A program made the position numbers and the translations under genes. The notes beneath the pieces are model-generated. The model worked only from the letters and a program-made list of their open reading frames with translations, was not told the origin of the DNA and ran no database searches. A DNA stretch of 64,000 nt, from the NCBI GenBank assembly GCA_027491155.1, contig JAIXWR010000005.1:39723-103722 (forward strand), given 5' to 3'. This DNA comes from Verrucomicrobiaceae bacterium. Lineage in GTDB: Bacteria; Verrucomicrobiota; Verrucomicrobiia; Verrucomicrobiales; Akkermansiaceae. Each line of letters starts with the position of its first letter. Within the stretch, counting starts at the first letter, position 1. Shown in pieces: positions 44,513 to 53,187 of the stretch.

Positions 44513-46606
44513 TCACCAGAAAAGCTTCGCCCCGACGATGGCGTTGAAGCCCGGTTCGTTCTGCCCGGAGCCGTGGTTGCGGTAGTCGTCGTCGGCGATG
44601 TTCTCGAGCCCGGCGTTGAGTTCGAGATGGTCCGTCGCCTGCCAGCCGCCGTGCAGCATGTAAACGAGGTAGCCCGGCGTTCCGAGGGTCGGGATGCGCT
44701 GCACGTCGGCGCGGTCGGAGGCACTCAAGCGGTCTTCCTCCGCGGCGGCCAGCATCCGGCCTTCGACCCAGAATTTCTCCGACGGCGAGGTCCAGCGCAG
44801 CGCGAGCGAACCGGTCAAGGGCAGCAGCCGCGAACCCGGCTCGTCCACCACGGGGCCACCCACGAAGGCGGCGGTTTCAGTCCGCCCGTCCTGCCAGGCG
44901 GCGAAGCCCGACAGCGTCCACTGCGGATGGAAACGCCAGGCTCCTTCCAGCTCCACCCCATACACGTATCCGTCGCGGCCGTTGGTCGCCACGGTGGTCG
45001 TGCTGCCCGCGGTCACCGGCACGCCGACGATCTGGTCGTGAATGTCGGTGTAGAAAAAGGCGAAGTTCAGCGAGGTGTCGTCGGTCGTGTGGCGGGTGCC
45101 GATCTCGTAGGTGATGAATTCCTCCGGATCCACGTCGGAGGAACCGGTGGCCGCCACGCCGGAGCGCGAGGTCAGGTTGCCCGAGAGGTCGTCGAGGTTC
45201 GGCGCCCGGAAGGCCTGGGAAGCGCCGCCGTAGAGGCTCCAGCACGGATTGATGCGGTAGAGGGCGCGCAGCGAGCCGACCACGTTGTCCCAGTCCCGCT
45301 CGGAGCCGTAGATGTCGGTGCGGGCGGTCGCGTCGTAGTAGCGGCCGAGCTCCGCTTCGGCATAGGTGTAGCGGGCACCGGCCATCAGTTCGAAGCGGTC
45401 CGCGGGCCGCCAGATGTACTGCGCGAAGGCGCCGAACAGATCGTAGGTCGAATCGTCCGCCAGCGGGCGGAAGGTCGGATCGTAGAGCAGCGGTGCCGCG
45501 CCCCGCTTGCGGTAGCCCTCGGATTCGACCGTGTCCTGGTAGTAGTCGAGCCCGTAGACCAGGTCCCCGTCGCCCAGCGGCGATTCGAAGGACAGGTCGA
45601 AGCCCGCGGTGTCCACTTCCGCGATCTGGTAGCGGCGGTCGGTGGCGCTGCGGTACTGGGATTCGGAATCGCGGCCGGTCTGGTAGGAGACCGTCGCGTT
45701 CCAGCGCTTGATGAAGGAGCCGTCGTCGTTGACCTGCTCGACCCGGGCATAGGTCAGCGAGCGCTCCTGATCGTAGGTGTTGGCCAGCCAGGTGCCGGGC
45801 GCGATGACGTGGCCGCCGTGCTGCCAGCCGGGGCTGAACACGGTGCGGTGCCAGCGCGAGATCGAGTCCTGGTTCACCTGCTGGTGGAGCAGGGTCAGCG
45901 TGGTCTGCCCGTTGAGCGCGAGATCGAAGCGGAGATCGAGATCCTGCTCGGGGTAGCCCGTGCCGCGCATCAGGCCGACGGCCGAATCGCGGATGTCCCC
46001 GTAGTCCTTGCCGGTCAGGCCGAACATCACGCCGTATTTCCCGCCGACGCCGAAGGAGCTCTCGATCCGCCCGATGTGGGAATCGTCGCCATTGCTACGA
46101 TACTCGTAGTAGGCGGACCCGTGGCTGAAGAACTGCCCGTCCGCCTCGTCGCGGAAGCCCGAGGAACGCGTGTAGGCATTGACCGTGCCGCCGATGGAGT
46201 CGGACCCGTAGAGCACCGAGCCCTGGCTCTTCACCAGCTCCAGCCGGTCGATCGAGAAAGGGTCCACCGTGTTCCAATACTGCACCGGCCCGCTGCGCCA
46301 GGTGGAATTGTTGATGCGGATGCCGTCCACCATCAGCAGGTTCTGCCGGCCGGTGAAACCGCGGACGAAGGGCGAGCCGTGGCCGTTCGCCGTCTTCTGC
46401 ACCAGCACGCCGGGCGTGAACTGGAGGACCTCCGGCAAAGTGCGGCGCGTGTTGTCGCGGATGTATTCCGAACTCAGCCACTCGACCGTGTAGGGCGTGT
46501 CGCTTTCGGGGGCTTCCATCCTCGATGCGGTGGTGACCAGCGGATCGAGCATGTCCTGGCCATGCAGGGCCAGCGGGACGAGGCTGAGGAAACAGAGGGT
46601 TCGCAT
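44513..46606 (-). CDS. TonB-dependent outer-membrane receptor
   Basis: Outer-membrane beta-barrel transporter, 697 aa. The start MRTLCFLSLVPLALHG gives a short signal peptide; the ORF track's earlier start adds a few charged residues. The plug domain (about residues 30-160) has TRRTLPEVLQFTPGVLVQK, NLLMVDGIRINNS and SQGSVLYGSDSIGGTVN. The barrel has alternating aromatic beta strands and ends in the typical C-terminal aromatic residue (AKLFW). It imports siderophore-iron, cobalamin or oligosaccharides with energy from TonB-ExbBD. The ligand cannot be named, and no binding-protein genes adjoin it. A cobalamin riboswitch was looked for in the leader and not found. Confidence 0.93.
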   Translation of the reverse strand: MRTLCFLSLVPLALHGQDMLDPLVTTASRMEAPESDTPYTVEWLSSEYIRDNTRRTLPEVLQFTPGVLVQKTANGHGSPFVRGFTGRQNLLMVDGIRINNSTWRSGPVQYWNTVDPFSIDRLELVKSQGSVLYGSDSIGGTVNAYTRSSGFRDEADGQFFSHGSAYYEYRSNGDDSHIGRIESSFGVGGKYGVMFGLTGKDYGDIRDSAVGLMRGTGYPEQDLDLRFDLALNGQTTLTLLHQQVNQDSISRWHRTVFSPGWQHGGHVIAPGTWLANTYDQERSLTYARVEQVNDDGSFIKRWNATVSYQTGRDSESQYRSATDRRYQIAEVDTAGFDLSFESPLGDGDLVYGLDYYQDTVESEGYRKRGAAPLLYDPTFRPLADDSTYDLFGAFAQYIWRPADRFELMAGARYTYAEAELGRYYDATARTDIYGSERDWDNVVGSLRALYRINPCWSLYGGASQAFRAPNLDDLSGNLTSRSGVAATGSSDVDPEEFITYEIGTRHTTDDTSLNFAFFYTDIHDQIVGVPVTAGSTTTVATNGRDGYVYGVELEGAWRFHPQWTLSGFAAWQDGRTETAAFVGGPVVDEPGSRLLPLTGSLALRWTSPSEKFWVEGRMLAAAEEDRLSASDRADVQRIPTLGTPGYLVYMLHGGWQATDHLELNAGLENIADDDYRNHGSGQNEPGFNAIVGAKLFW

Positions 46607-46779
46607 GCGCGCGGGTTGCACGCCCAACCTGTCGTTTCCCTTGGGGAAAAATGAAGAAAAAGCGCGTCATCCGCGCCCCGGGCCGGGGGAGGCCGCCCTG
46701 CCACTCGCCATCTTTATCTTGCCGAATCCACCGGCAGACCGATGCTTTCGGCTCCCTCCCCCCTCATCCCCATCCCGCC

Positions 46780-46986
46780 ATGAACGAACTGAAGGAGAAG
46801 CTGGCCGCTCTCGGATTGAGCGAAGAACAGATCGACGGAGCCCTCCGCACGGTCGCGGAGTTCGTCAAAGGCAAGGTGCCCGCCGAATACCAGGGCATCG
46901 TGGACTCCCTGCTGGCCGGGGAGACGCCCGACCTCGGTGCTCTCGGCGGCGGCTTGCTGGACAAGGTGAAGGGAATGTTCGGCTGA
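46780..46986 (+). CDS. Small helical protein of unknown function
   Basis: Acidic protein of 68 aa starting MNELKEKLAALGLSEEQID, then AEFVKGKVPAEYQGIVDSLLAG and a glycine-rich end GALGGGLLDKVKGMFG. It is predicted to be mostly amphipathic helix. Similar small proteins are scattered through bacteria without a known role. It is the last host gene before the integrative element. The ORF track places its start further upstream, but the 46780 ATG begins the coherent part. Confidence 0.65.
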   Translation: MNELKEKLAALGLSEEQIDGALRTVAEFVKGKVPAEYQGIVDSLLAGETPDLGALGGGLLDKVKGMFG

Positions 46987-47079
46987 GCCGGACCAGGGCC
47001 GCTGCAAGCGGGGCCCGGAAGCGGCGCGCCCCGGCGCGGAAACCGTCTGCCATGGGAGCAGGCCTGAGGAAAAAAGGAG

Positions 47080-47121
47080 TGGAGCATAGGAGATTCGAAC
47101 TCCTGACCTCTTCATTGCGAA
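47080..47121 (-). other. attachment site: 3' part of tRNA-Ala(CGC)
   Basis: Read on the minus strand: anticodon loop TTCGCAA (anticodon CGC), 3' anticodon strand TGAAG, variable AGGTC, T arm AGGAG-TTCGAAT-CTCCT, acceptor ATGCTCC and discriminator A. The 5' half of the tRNA is absent; the bases upstream give only a weak wobble stem. This is the expected footprint of integration into the anticodon loop/3' end of a tRNA gene. Confidence 0.8.
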
Positions 47122-47220
47122 CGAAAACCCAGCTAATCTCAAATTACTCTTTTTCAATCAGTTCCAACTCTCACTTGAGGAATCCCTTGGCAGTTGCCAG
47201 CAAAGTTGCCAATTTTGTAC

Positions 47221-48648
47221 GTGGCCCGGCCGAAAAAGCTCATTCATTTCAAGATCACGAAGTTCAAAAACGCGGCTTCGGGCACCAGTTCATGGCGGGT
47301 GACAGGAACGAAAAAAGACGGTACCCGGGTCCGGAAGAATTTCGCCGATCGGGCCGAAGCAGTCCAGGAGCAAGCCGACCTTGAAGTGGAGTTCGCCGGC
47401 GGGCAAGAGCATCGCAAGGCCGCCCGCACCTCGCTCGGACCCAACCAGTTGTCGGACGCGGAAGCGGCAATCAAACTGTTGAACGGGATGAGCCTTTCGA
47501 CGGTGGTCGCCCACTATTTGAATCTTCAGGCGCGGGTCCGGGCCAAGGGAGAGAACTTGGACCAGGCAATCGCGTTCTTCGAGAGCCGGTACCGCCCGGA
47601 GACCCAGTCGATCACGATCCTCAACGCGACCGAGGAATACCTGCGGACGCGACAGGGGCTCTCCGAAGCAACCCGGGCGAACTACAAGACCGGCCTGCTG
47701 CTGCTCCAGAAGAAGGATCCCAACAAACCGGTGCACACCTTCACGGTCGGCGACCTCGAGTCGGCCCTCAAGAATTACAAGAACGTCCGGTCGCAGAGGA
47801 GCTTCCGGCTGATCTTCTCGGTCTTCTTCCGCTGGGCCGTCCGCCACCACTACACGCTGGAGAACCCCTGCGCGCGACTCGACAAGCTGCCGAAAGAAAT
47901 GACCCAGATCGCGATGCTGTCCCTCGAAGAAAGCAAGCGCCTGCTCTATGCGGCCCTGACTTACGGGGACGGCACGGCGGCAACGCCTGTAGCCATCGCG
48001 CTGTTCGCCGGGCTTCGCCCGAGTGAACTCACCGCCCTCAAGGCGGACGACATCGGCGACAAAGTCATCCGGGTGTCCGGCGGCAAGCTGCGCCGGAAAC
48101 TCAAGCGGACAGTACCGATCCCCCCGGTGCTCGCGGACTGGCTCAAGCAGCAGCCCTTCACCGGCGTGCCGGCGGGCTGGATCTATAAGCTCAAGCAACT
48201 CAAGAAAGCCACCAAGGCCGCGAGGTGGGTGCCAGACATCCTCCGGCATACCTCCATCAGCTTCCAGACGGAGCGCGACAAAAACGAGGCCCTAACCGCC
48301 TTCCACTGCGGGACGTCGATCCAAATGATGAACCTCCACTACCGACACACCGTCGACGACGCCAAGGCCGTGAGGGAGTTCTGGAGTTTGACCCCGGCGA
48401 AGGTTCAAGCCACCAAGCCCGAGATTGAGCTACCCGCTGTGCGGAAAATAGCATGGCCTACCAAGGCGGCGCTACGCAAACTCGTCTGGAGCAAGCCGCT
48501 GGTGCATGCTGCAAAAGAGATCGGGGTGTCGGACGTGGCCTTGAAAAAGCGATGCGTAGCTCTCGGGATTGCCACTCCAGTTCAAGGTCATTGGATTCGA
48601 TGCGAAGCTGACGACCCGTTCAGCGCTAGACGCAGCAGCGACTCCTGA
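47221..48648 (+). CDS. Tyrosine recombinase (integrase) with C-terminal HTH
   Basis: Site-specific recombinase of 475 aa. The GTG start (VARPKKLIHFKITKFKN) fits an integrase N-terminus better than the TTG nine codons upstream. A SAM-like core-binding domain is at about residues 110-220. The catalytic domain has the first Arg in FAGLRPSELTAL (about 266), the His/Arg pair region ILRHTSISFQ (about 342) and the Tyr in NLHYRHTVDD (about 374). The last 70 residues (LRKLVWSKPLVHAAKEIGVSDVALKK) form a helix-turn-helix extension absent from most integrases. It is adjacent to the tRNA-Ala fragment, so it is probably the enzyme that integrated this element. Confidence 0.9.
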   Translation: MARPKKLIHFKITKFKNAASGTSSWRVTGTKKDGTRVRKNFADRAEAVQEQADLEVEFAGGQEHRKAARTSLGPNQLSDAEAAIKLLNGMSLSTVVAHYLNLQARVRAKGENLDQAIAFFESRYRPETQSITILNATEEYLRTRQGLSEATRANYKTGLLLLQKKDPNKPVHTFTVGDLESALKNYKNVRSQRSFRLIFSVFFRWAVRHHYTLENPCARLDKLPKEMTQIAMLSLEESKRLLYAALTYGDGTAATPVAIALFAGLRPSELTALKADDIGDKVIRVSGGKLRRKLKRTVPIPPVLADWLKQQPFTGVPAGWIYKLKQLKKATKAARWVPDILRHTSISFQTERDKNEALTAFHCGTSIQMMNLHYRHTVDDAKAVREFWSLTPAKVQATKPEIELPAVRKIAWPTKAALRKLVWSKPLVHAAKEIGVSDVALKKRCVALGIATPVQGHWIRCEADDPFSARRSSDS

Positions 48649-48652
48649 AGCC

Positions 48653-49222
48653 CTAGGCCTCCGGGGCCTTGTAGGGAAACCGATCGTCAAGAATTTGAAG
48701 TGCCTCTTCGTCCTTCGCTTCGCCCTTGGGCAAGTTGTTCGAGAACCCATGATCCAAGAGCAACTTTCCGAGTCCCTTCAGAAAAGAATCGGAACGGCGC
48801 TTGCGTGAAAGATCGATCGCGATCTTGGTCATTTCCCCCAGAAGGTCCGCGATTCCGACGCTACGAGCATCGGCGTCGAAAATGAGATTGTTCCATACGG
48901 CTTGCTTAAACGACACGGGCTCGATCTGCCTTGGAATACACGTTGGGCTCCATCGAGAACCGTCCGCCGACCTTATTTCATCTGCGGGATCCTTTCCAAG
49001 AAGCCAGTCGCCAGAGACCCCCGTCTTCTCGGAAATCAGAGCTGCCAAGCTCGTCGAGCATTCAATAATTCCGCTTTCAACATTTCTGATCAAGCTCTCC
49101 GAGCGCCCAACAAGATCGGCAAAACCTTTTTGGGTACCGAACTTTTTCAGATGGGGAACACCGGATTGAGCAAGTTCGCGACGAAGCTTCCTAAGGGGGT
49201 GTTCGGGAGGCGGCGGAGGCAT
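48653..49222 (-). CDS. XRE-type DNA-binding regulator
   Basis: Protein of 189 aa when the ATG at 49222 is used instead of the preceding GTG. A helix-turn-helix of the Cro/CI type spans about residues 25-75: TQKGFADLVGRSESLIRNVESG followed by SLAALISEKTGVSGDWLLGKDP. The C-terminal part is charged and helical with no recognised domain. It converges on the integrase with a 4-bp gap and is divergent from the next gene. Inverted repeats in the 150-bp divergent region may be its operators. It probably represses element functions. Confidence 0.82.
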   Translation of the reverse strand: MPPPPPEHPLRKLRRELAQSGVPHLKKFGTQKGFADLVGRSESLIRNVESGIIECSTSLAALISEKTGVSGDWLLGKDPADEIRSADGSRWSPTCIPRQIEPVSFKQAVWNNLIFDADARSVGIADLLGEMTKIAIDLSRKRRSDSFLKGLGKLLLDHGFSNNLPKGEAKDEEALQILDDRFPYKAPEA

Positions 49223-49271
49223 CACTGAAGTCTTCGTGATTCGGCGATATTTTCAACATCGTTCTCACCTT

Positions 49272-49316
49272 AGCGCACTTTTCGGTTGTTTTGGCCTTTT
49301 TTAGCGCTATTGCGCT
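49272..49316. promoter_or_regulatory. Candidate operator repeats of the XRE regulator
   Basis: TTAGCGC occurs at 49270 and again at 49301, 31 bp (three helical turns) apart. The second forms a perfect inverted repeat, AGCGC-TATT-GCGCT (49303-49316). The site lies between divergent genes and in an AT-richer stretch. Binding is inferred. Confidence 0.5.
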
Positions 49317-49374
49317 TCTTGTAATGAAGCTCACCGCTAAACTCAAACCCTGAACTTCCACTCCCATTGCACGC

Positions 49375-50394
49375 ATGAACACGAAAACCAATAACGCCCC
49401 TACGCGGCGCAACTCTATCGTCATCAAACTGTTGGAGATCGTCACCAAGTATCCGGTGCTCCTTCTCGAATGGATCCTGACCGCCCGGATCCAGTTGCAA
49501 TGGCTTCACCCGTCGTCCTGCCCGCTCGTGATGATCGTGACGAACGATTCCCACGGCAAAACCATCCCTCTGCCTCCTTCGGCTGACCCCTGGATCTTGG
49601 ATCACGCGAGCGGCCACGGCCTCCTCACACCCGATGGGAAGCACCTCAAGGCCGTGTTTCCGCTGACGGCGGTCTCCCTCCCCATCGAAGGATGCGATTT
49701 TTTCGCTGTTCACCCGGCAACTCTCGCCGTGTCCAAATGGTTGGAAATTGACCTCTCATCGATCGCAAGCTTCGGGCAGTGCGTGGTGACGATCCCCAGC
49801 CAAACCCCTGTGCCGGCTGAAATCGTCGATGCTCTCGCTGAACTCTTTTCGGCGTTCCGTAGCGAAGCCGTTCGCGGCTTCGAGGCAACGAACGGCGGCT
49901 TGGACGACACGATCACTCCCGCCGGATTCCTCGAAGCGCTCGACGGCCTCCCTGGCCGGTTTGTGGAAGCGATGCGCACGCTCGCGGAAGAGATCGACCA
50001 CCTTGTGGGTCACATCGCTGCCGTCGCCGGCAGTGCCCATGAGGAGCACGAATTGGAGCTCTGTGATGAGATCAGCAAGGCCGCCATCTGCGCGTTGATT
50101 CCCGGGATCCGTGCCCTCGCGTTCCACGGCTTCGGCTGGCCCATCCTTCCCCCCGCGGATGCGAAGATCTTTCTGGGCAAGATCCGAGACGGGCAACCGG
50201 TGTCCGTCGAGACCATCGCGACCTTCCGCAGCGACCTGGATTCGGAACAACACGAGGAGCTGCTCAGCTTCTTGTTGAAAGCCGGGTTGGTGGCCATGAA
50301 GGACTCGTTGATTTCGGTGGTCGAGCCGGCGGCCTTCCTGGCCGCCCAGTCGGGAACCCTCGCGCCGGGCACTGTAGCCGGCGGCTTTGCCTGA
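49375..50394 (+). CDS. Unknown protein of the integrative element
   Basis: Protein of 339 aa starting MNTKTNNAPTRRNSIVIKLL. The first hydrophobic stretch (KYPVLLLEWILTARIQLQWL) might be a membrane or amphipathic helix. The middle includes FRSEAVRGFEATNGGLDD and a helical part ending EEHELELCDEISKAAICALIP. No family is recognised. It is the only gene between the XRE regulator and the first 22-bp inverted repeat, and a perfect 10-bp hairpin follows it. The composition is lower in GC than the host chromosome. Coding is supported by continuous third-position bias. Confidence 0.65.
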   Translation: MNTKTNNAPTRRNSIVIKLLEIVTKYPVLLLEWILTARIQLQWLHPSSCPLVMIVTNDSHGKTIPLPPSADPWILDHASGHGLLTPDGKHLKAVFPLTAVSLPIEGCDFFAVHPATLAVSKWLEIDLSSIASFGQCVVTIPSQTPVPAEIVDALAELFSAFRSEAVRGFEATNGGLDDTITPAGFLEALDGLPGRFVEAMRTLAEEIDHLVGHIAAVAGSAHEEHELELCDEISKAAICALIPGIRALAFHGFGWPILPPADAKIFLGKIRDGQPVSVETIATFRSDLDSEQHEELLSFLLKAGLVAMKDSLISVVEPAAFLAAQSGTLAPGTVAGGFA

Positions 50395-50404
50395 CCTTTC
50401 CGGG

Positions 50405-50434
50405 GCGGCCCGCCTCGCGACCGGGGCGGGCCGC
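50405..50434 (+). terminator. Strong hairpin after the unknown 339-aa gene
   Basis: GCGGCCCGCC and GGCGGGCCGC form a perfect 10-bp stem with a 10-nt loop, 10 bp after the stop codon. Only TT and CTGGTT follow, so a classical T run is lacking. Confidence 0.6.
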
Positions 50435-50470
50435 TTCTGGTTGCATGAGGTGATGCCGTTATGACCCAAC

Positions 50471-50501
50471 GCCGTCCTACGCCGATCTTTGCCGTCCTAC
50501 G
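50471..50501. repeat. Iteron-like direct repeats upstream of the replication-like gene
   Basis: GCCGTCCTACG occurs twice, at 50471 and 50491, exactly 20 bp apart. The intervening CCGATCTTT resembles the start of the nearby 22-bp repeat (TGATCTTT). An AT-rich stretch (TTCATACCAATTAATCG) follows. The arrangement is compatible with a replication origin. Confidence 0.5.
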
Positions 50502-50518
50502 ATTTCACCGACTGCCGG

Positions 50519-50540
50519 TGATCTTTAACACTACCGTAAT
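50519..50540 (+). repeat. Left copy of a 22-bp inverted repeat
   Basis: The sequence begins TGATCTTTAACACTACCG and ends TAAT. The identical 22 bp occur at 62052-62073 in the opposite orientation, so both copies read inward from the ends of an 11.6-kb segment. It lies just before the replication-like gene. Confidence 0.9.
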
Positions 50541-50609
50541 TCATACCAATTAATCGTGCACCCACCTGCCGACATCCCCCCCGCCGATCATGCCGGTCGC
50601 GCCCCCACG

Positions 50610-51764
50610 ATGCTAGACCGCTCCAAGATCTCCCTGCCTCTCCTTGAAATCCATCCCGACCTCGTTCGCGCCCCGGACCAGTTCGCGAGGGACCATGGAT
50701 TCCCCCTGCTGGACTGGCAGCCCAAGACCAGCAGAAAAACCAAAGACGGCTACCAACGACGGACCGCGAAGCTGTCACCCCTCGCCGACGACATCGTTGT
50801 TGTTTGGACCGTAAGGAAGGGAGATCGCTACTTCGCGGTGTACGTTGAATTCAATCCGGGCGGCCTGCTGTTCGGCCACAACGGCATCCCCATCGACAGT
50901 CCTCGCCTGCTCTGCGCGGCACTGAGCGAACTTGTCGCGGTCATGAAGCTGCTCCTTCGCAACACTTCGGATGCGGATCTCGTTGTTCCCGGGGTCAAGC
51001 GTGGCGGTGGATCCTACTGGTCCAGTCTCGAGATCCAGGTGAATCTCCACGACCCATCGGGGGCTCTTTTCCAGGCCTGCGCGAACGCGTCCCACTCCCG
51101 CATCCGAAGGCCTGCGTTTCACGTCAGCGGGGAAAGCAGGAAACTGCGCGGGACGAACCTCATTGTGAACATCTACCGCAAGGACCGCGAAATGGGCAAG
51201 CTGGCCCGCAAGTTCGAGATCGAGACACCCGCCGACATTCTCCGCATCGAGTATACCTTGAAAGCCGCCAAGCTGGCCCACTACTTCAATACGGATGGCG
51301 GCAATCTGAAGTCCTTCACCCTCGACCAGCTCTCCGCGGTTCACCGGCAGATCACCTCGGAACTTCGGGGGGTATTCAAACCCCTCACCTCCAAGAAACC
51401 TGCGGCGACGGCGCATGCACGGTTCATCGCCACGTTGGCCATGAGGAGCCTGGCCACAGCGGACGATCTGATCGAGGACTATCTTGCGGTGGGTGGCGGA
51501 AACCGCAACACCCGGAGCCAGCTACGGAAACAGGTAATCGCCCTGCTGGAGCAAGCGAGCACCACCTCGTTCGAGGATGTCTTCACAGATCAGGCCTACG
51601 TCCTACAGCCCCGCATTCGCATCCCAGAGCTAGAGGACAAATTCCGTAACGCAAGGCTCAGCACGGGCACCGACAAGCGGATCCACGAGATCTACGGAAA
51701 GCCCCGTCGCGAAGATCTTTTCGTTCCTCATGTCTCCGTCGACGACCTTTGCCCGCTCAACTGA
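50610..51764 (+). CDS. Possible phage/plasmid replication initiator (gene II/X-like)
   Basis: Protein of 384 aa from the ATG at MLDRSKISLPLL; a GTG 18 codons upstream is also possible. Features that recall replication proteins of filamentous phages and small plasmids are YFAVYVEFNPGGLLFGHNG and the strand LRIEYTLKAAKLAHYF. The second half is helical (TSFEDVFTDQAYVLQP). It starts directly after iteron-like repeats and the left 22-bp inverted repeat, where an origin would be expected. I recognise the resemblance only weakly. If correct, it initiates rolling-circle or strand-displacement replication of the cassette. Confidence 0.5.
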   Translation: MLDRSKISLPLLEIHPDLVRAPDQFARDHGFPLLDWQPKTSRKTKDGYQRRTAKLSPLADDIVVVWTVRKGDRYFAVYVEFNPGGLLFGHNGIPIDSPRLLCAALSELVAVMKLLLRNTSDADLVVPGVKRGGGSYWSSLEIQVNLHDPSGALFQACANASHSRIRRPAFHVSGESRKLRGTNLIVNIYRKDREMGKLARKFEIETPADILRIEYTLKAAKLAHYFNTDGGNLKSFTLDQLSAVHRQITSELRGVFKPLTSKKPAATAHARFIATLAMRSLATADDLIEDYLAVGGGNRNTRSQLRKQVIALLEQASTTSFEDVFTDQAYVLQPRIRIPELEDKFRNARLSTGTDKRIHEIYGKPRREDLFVPHVSVDDLCPLN

Positions 51765-51783
51765 AACCCATTTTCCAATAGCC

Positions 51784-53187
51784 ATGGAACCTCCGCCAAT
51801 CCCACCCGAGGCCCTCCACCTCCTCCGCAGCTTCGACTACGCCACCCTCGGAGACAGCAACGCCGTCGCCGGGATGAACGTGCTCACCTCGATGTGCTGC
51901 ACCCTCGCAGCGGTCGCCGGACCTCAAGCGGCGATCGTCACCGACCAGGGCGAATCCCGCCCCGTCGGGATCAACTTGCTCGCAGCAGGTTCCCTGTCAG
52001 CGGAACAGGTCGCGTCGCGGGTCCTGGAGCCCCTCCGCGTGCTCCAGAACAATCTCTCGCAAAACACCATGCAGGCGGCGGCAAAATCGGACAGCCACCT
52101 GAGCAAGAATATGCCGGGCACGGTGGGACCGCCGAAGTCCCCCATCACCCCGGAGCACCTGGCATCGGCCGAGGACTCGATGTTGCTCGGCTCGCTCATG
52201 CCGTCTGAATTTGTGGGAGAGAGCTTCCTGAATGGCGCTGCACGCATTCTCCGCCGCAACGCCCTGAGCGGAGGTGCGGAGGTGCTGTATCGCCCCGGCT
52301 TCTACTTCGAGGGCAGCAGCCCGGATCTGCTCTCCGGCCAGCTCGTGCACTGCCACAAGCAGCACCCGCTGGTTCACTTCCCCATCGGCGAACTCGCTCA
52401 GCTTTCCCGGGTGGAAGGAACCTGCCTCGGCATCATGGACGGCTGCTCCCTGCCGGGCAAAGTGCCCATCCACGTCAAGGGCTACGTGGTCGCCCGCACG
52501 TCGGCAGAGGTGCTGAAGCGCTTCGTCGAGTCGCGAGACGACGTCAGTTGGACCTACCGCACGCTGTGGCTCGTCGAAGACCCGCTCGGGCCACGTGGTC
52601 CCCAAGTCGCCGATCAGGTCCGCCTGGACCGCGTGCAGCAGCGCTACACCTCTGCGTTGGAGTCGCTCCTTGCCAACCGGTTCGGCGAGGGCCCAGCCCC
52701 GACGATTAGGGGAGACATCTCCGTGGAGCAGAATCGCGTTGTGAAGCACCTCGTGCAGCTCGACCGGGACCTTCCCGGCATCGCGGGCACGCTGATGAAC
52801 CTCTTCCCCACGCTGGTGTTCGGGCTGCACCACATCGCCAGCAGCGGGCCTGCTCCCAAAGGCTTCAAGTGGGATTGCAGGTCGGCCGCCCTTCTCGCCA
52901 TCCACCTTGCCGACCGCATGGCGCACTCGTTCAAGCTGATGCGCTACGCCGAGTTCTTGGCAACGAAGGAGCGGATTTCAGCTTTCATCCTTCAGAAGCT
53001 GGCAGAGCACCCCCATACCGCCCGTGAACTCACCCGCCGGCACAACAAACTGCCGATGCCTTGGTGCCGCCAAGCTCTTGAGGAGCTTCATGCCGGGGGG
53101 CTTGTTACCCTCGAAGGCGACAAGTGGCAGGTCGTCGACCGCCCCGCTCTTTCCAACACCCGCCCCCCGGTGATCGATGTCGGCTAA
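51784..53187 (+). CDS. Unknown 467-aa protein with C-terminal winged-helix-like region
   Basis: The start MEPPPIPPEALHLLRSFDY follows the replication-like gene by 19 bp; the ORF track start overlaps it. An N-terminal Ala-rich helix-strand pattern (NVLTSMCCTLAAVAGPQAAIV) resembles the beginning of DUF3987-type proteins, but the Walker A loop expected after it is absent (NLLAAGSLSAEQ). The C-terminus (LAEHPHTARELTRRHNKLPMPW then LEELHAGGLVTLEGD) looks like a winged helix. It overlaps the next gene by 11 bp, and the two share this layout, so they may be distant paralogues. Function is unknown. Confidence 0.65.
   Translation: MEPPPIPPEALHLLRSFDYATLGDSNAVAGMNVLTSMCCTLAAVAGPQAAIVTDQGESRPVGINLLAAGSLSAEQVASRVLEPLRVLQNNLSQNTMQAAAKSDSHLSKNMPGTVGPPKSPITPEHLASAEDSMLLGSLMPSEFVGESFLNGAARILRRNALSGGAEVLYRPGFYFEGSSPDLLSGQLVHCHKQHPLVHFPIGELAQLSRVEGTCLGIMDGCSLPGKVPIHVKGYVVARTSAEVLKRFVESRDDVSWTYRTLWLVEDPLGPRGPQVADQVRLDRVQQRYTSALESLLANRFGEGPAPTIRGDISVEQNRVVKHLVQLDRDLPGIAGTLMNLFPTLVFGLHHIASSGPAPKGFKWDCRSAALLAIHLADRMAHSFKLMRYAEFLATKERISAFILQKLAEHPHTARELTRRHNKLPMPWCRQALEELHAGGLVTLEGDKWQVVDRPALSNTRPPVIDVG

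Noticed and set aside
46607-46779. Cobalamin riboswitch before the TonB receptor
   Set aside because: The conserved B12-box and core motifs were not found; only a short GGGTTG/CAACCC hairpin lies before the start.
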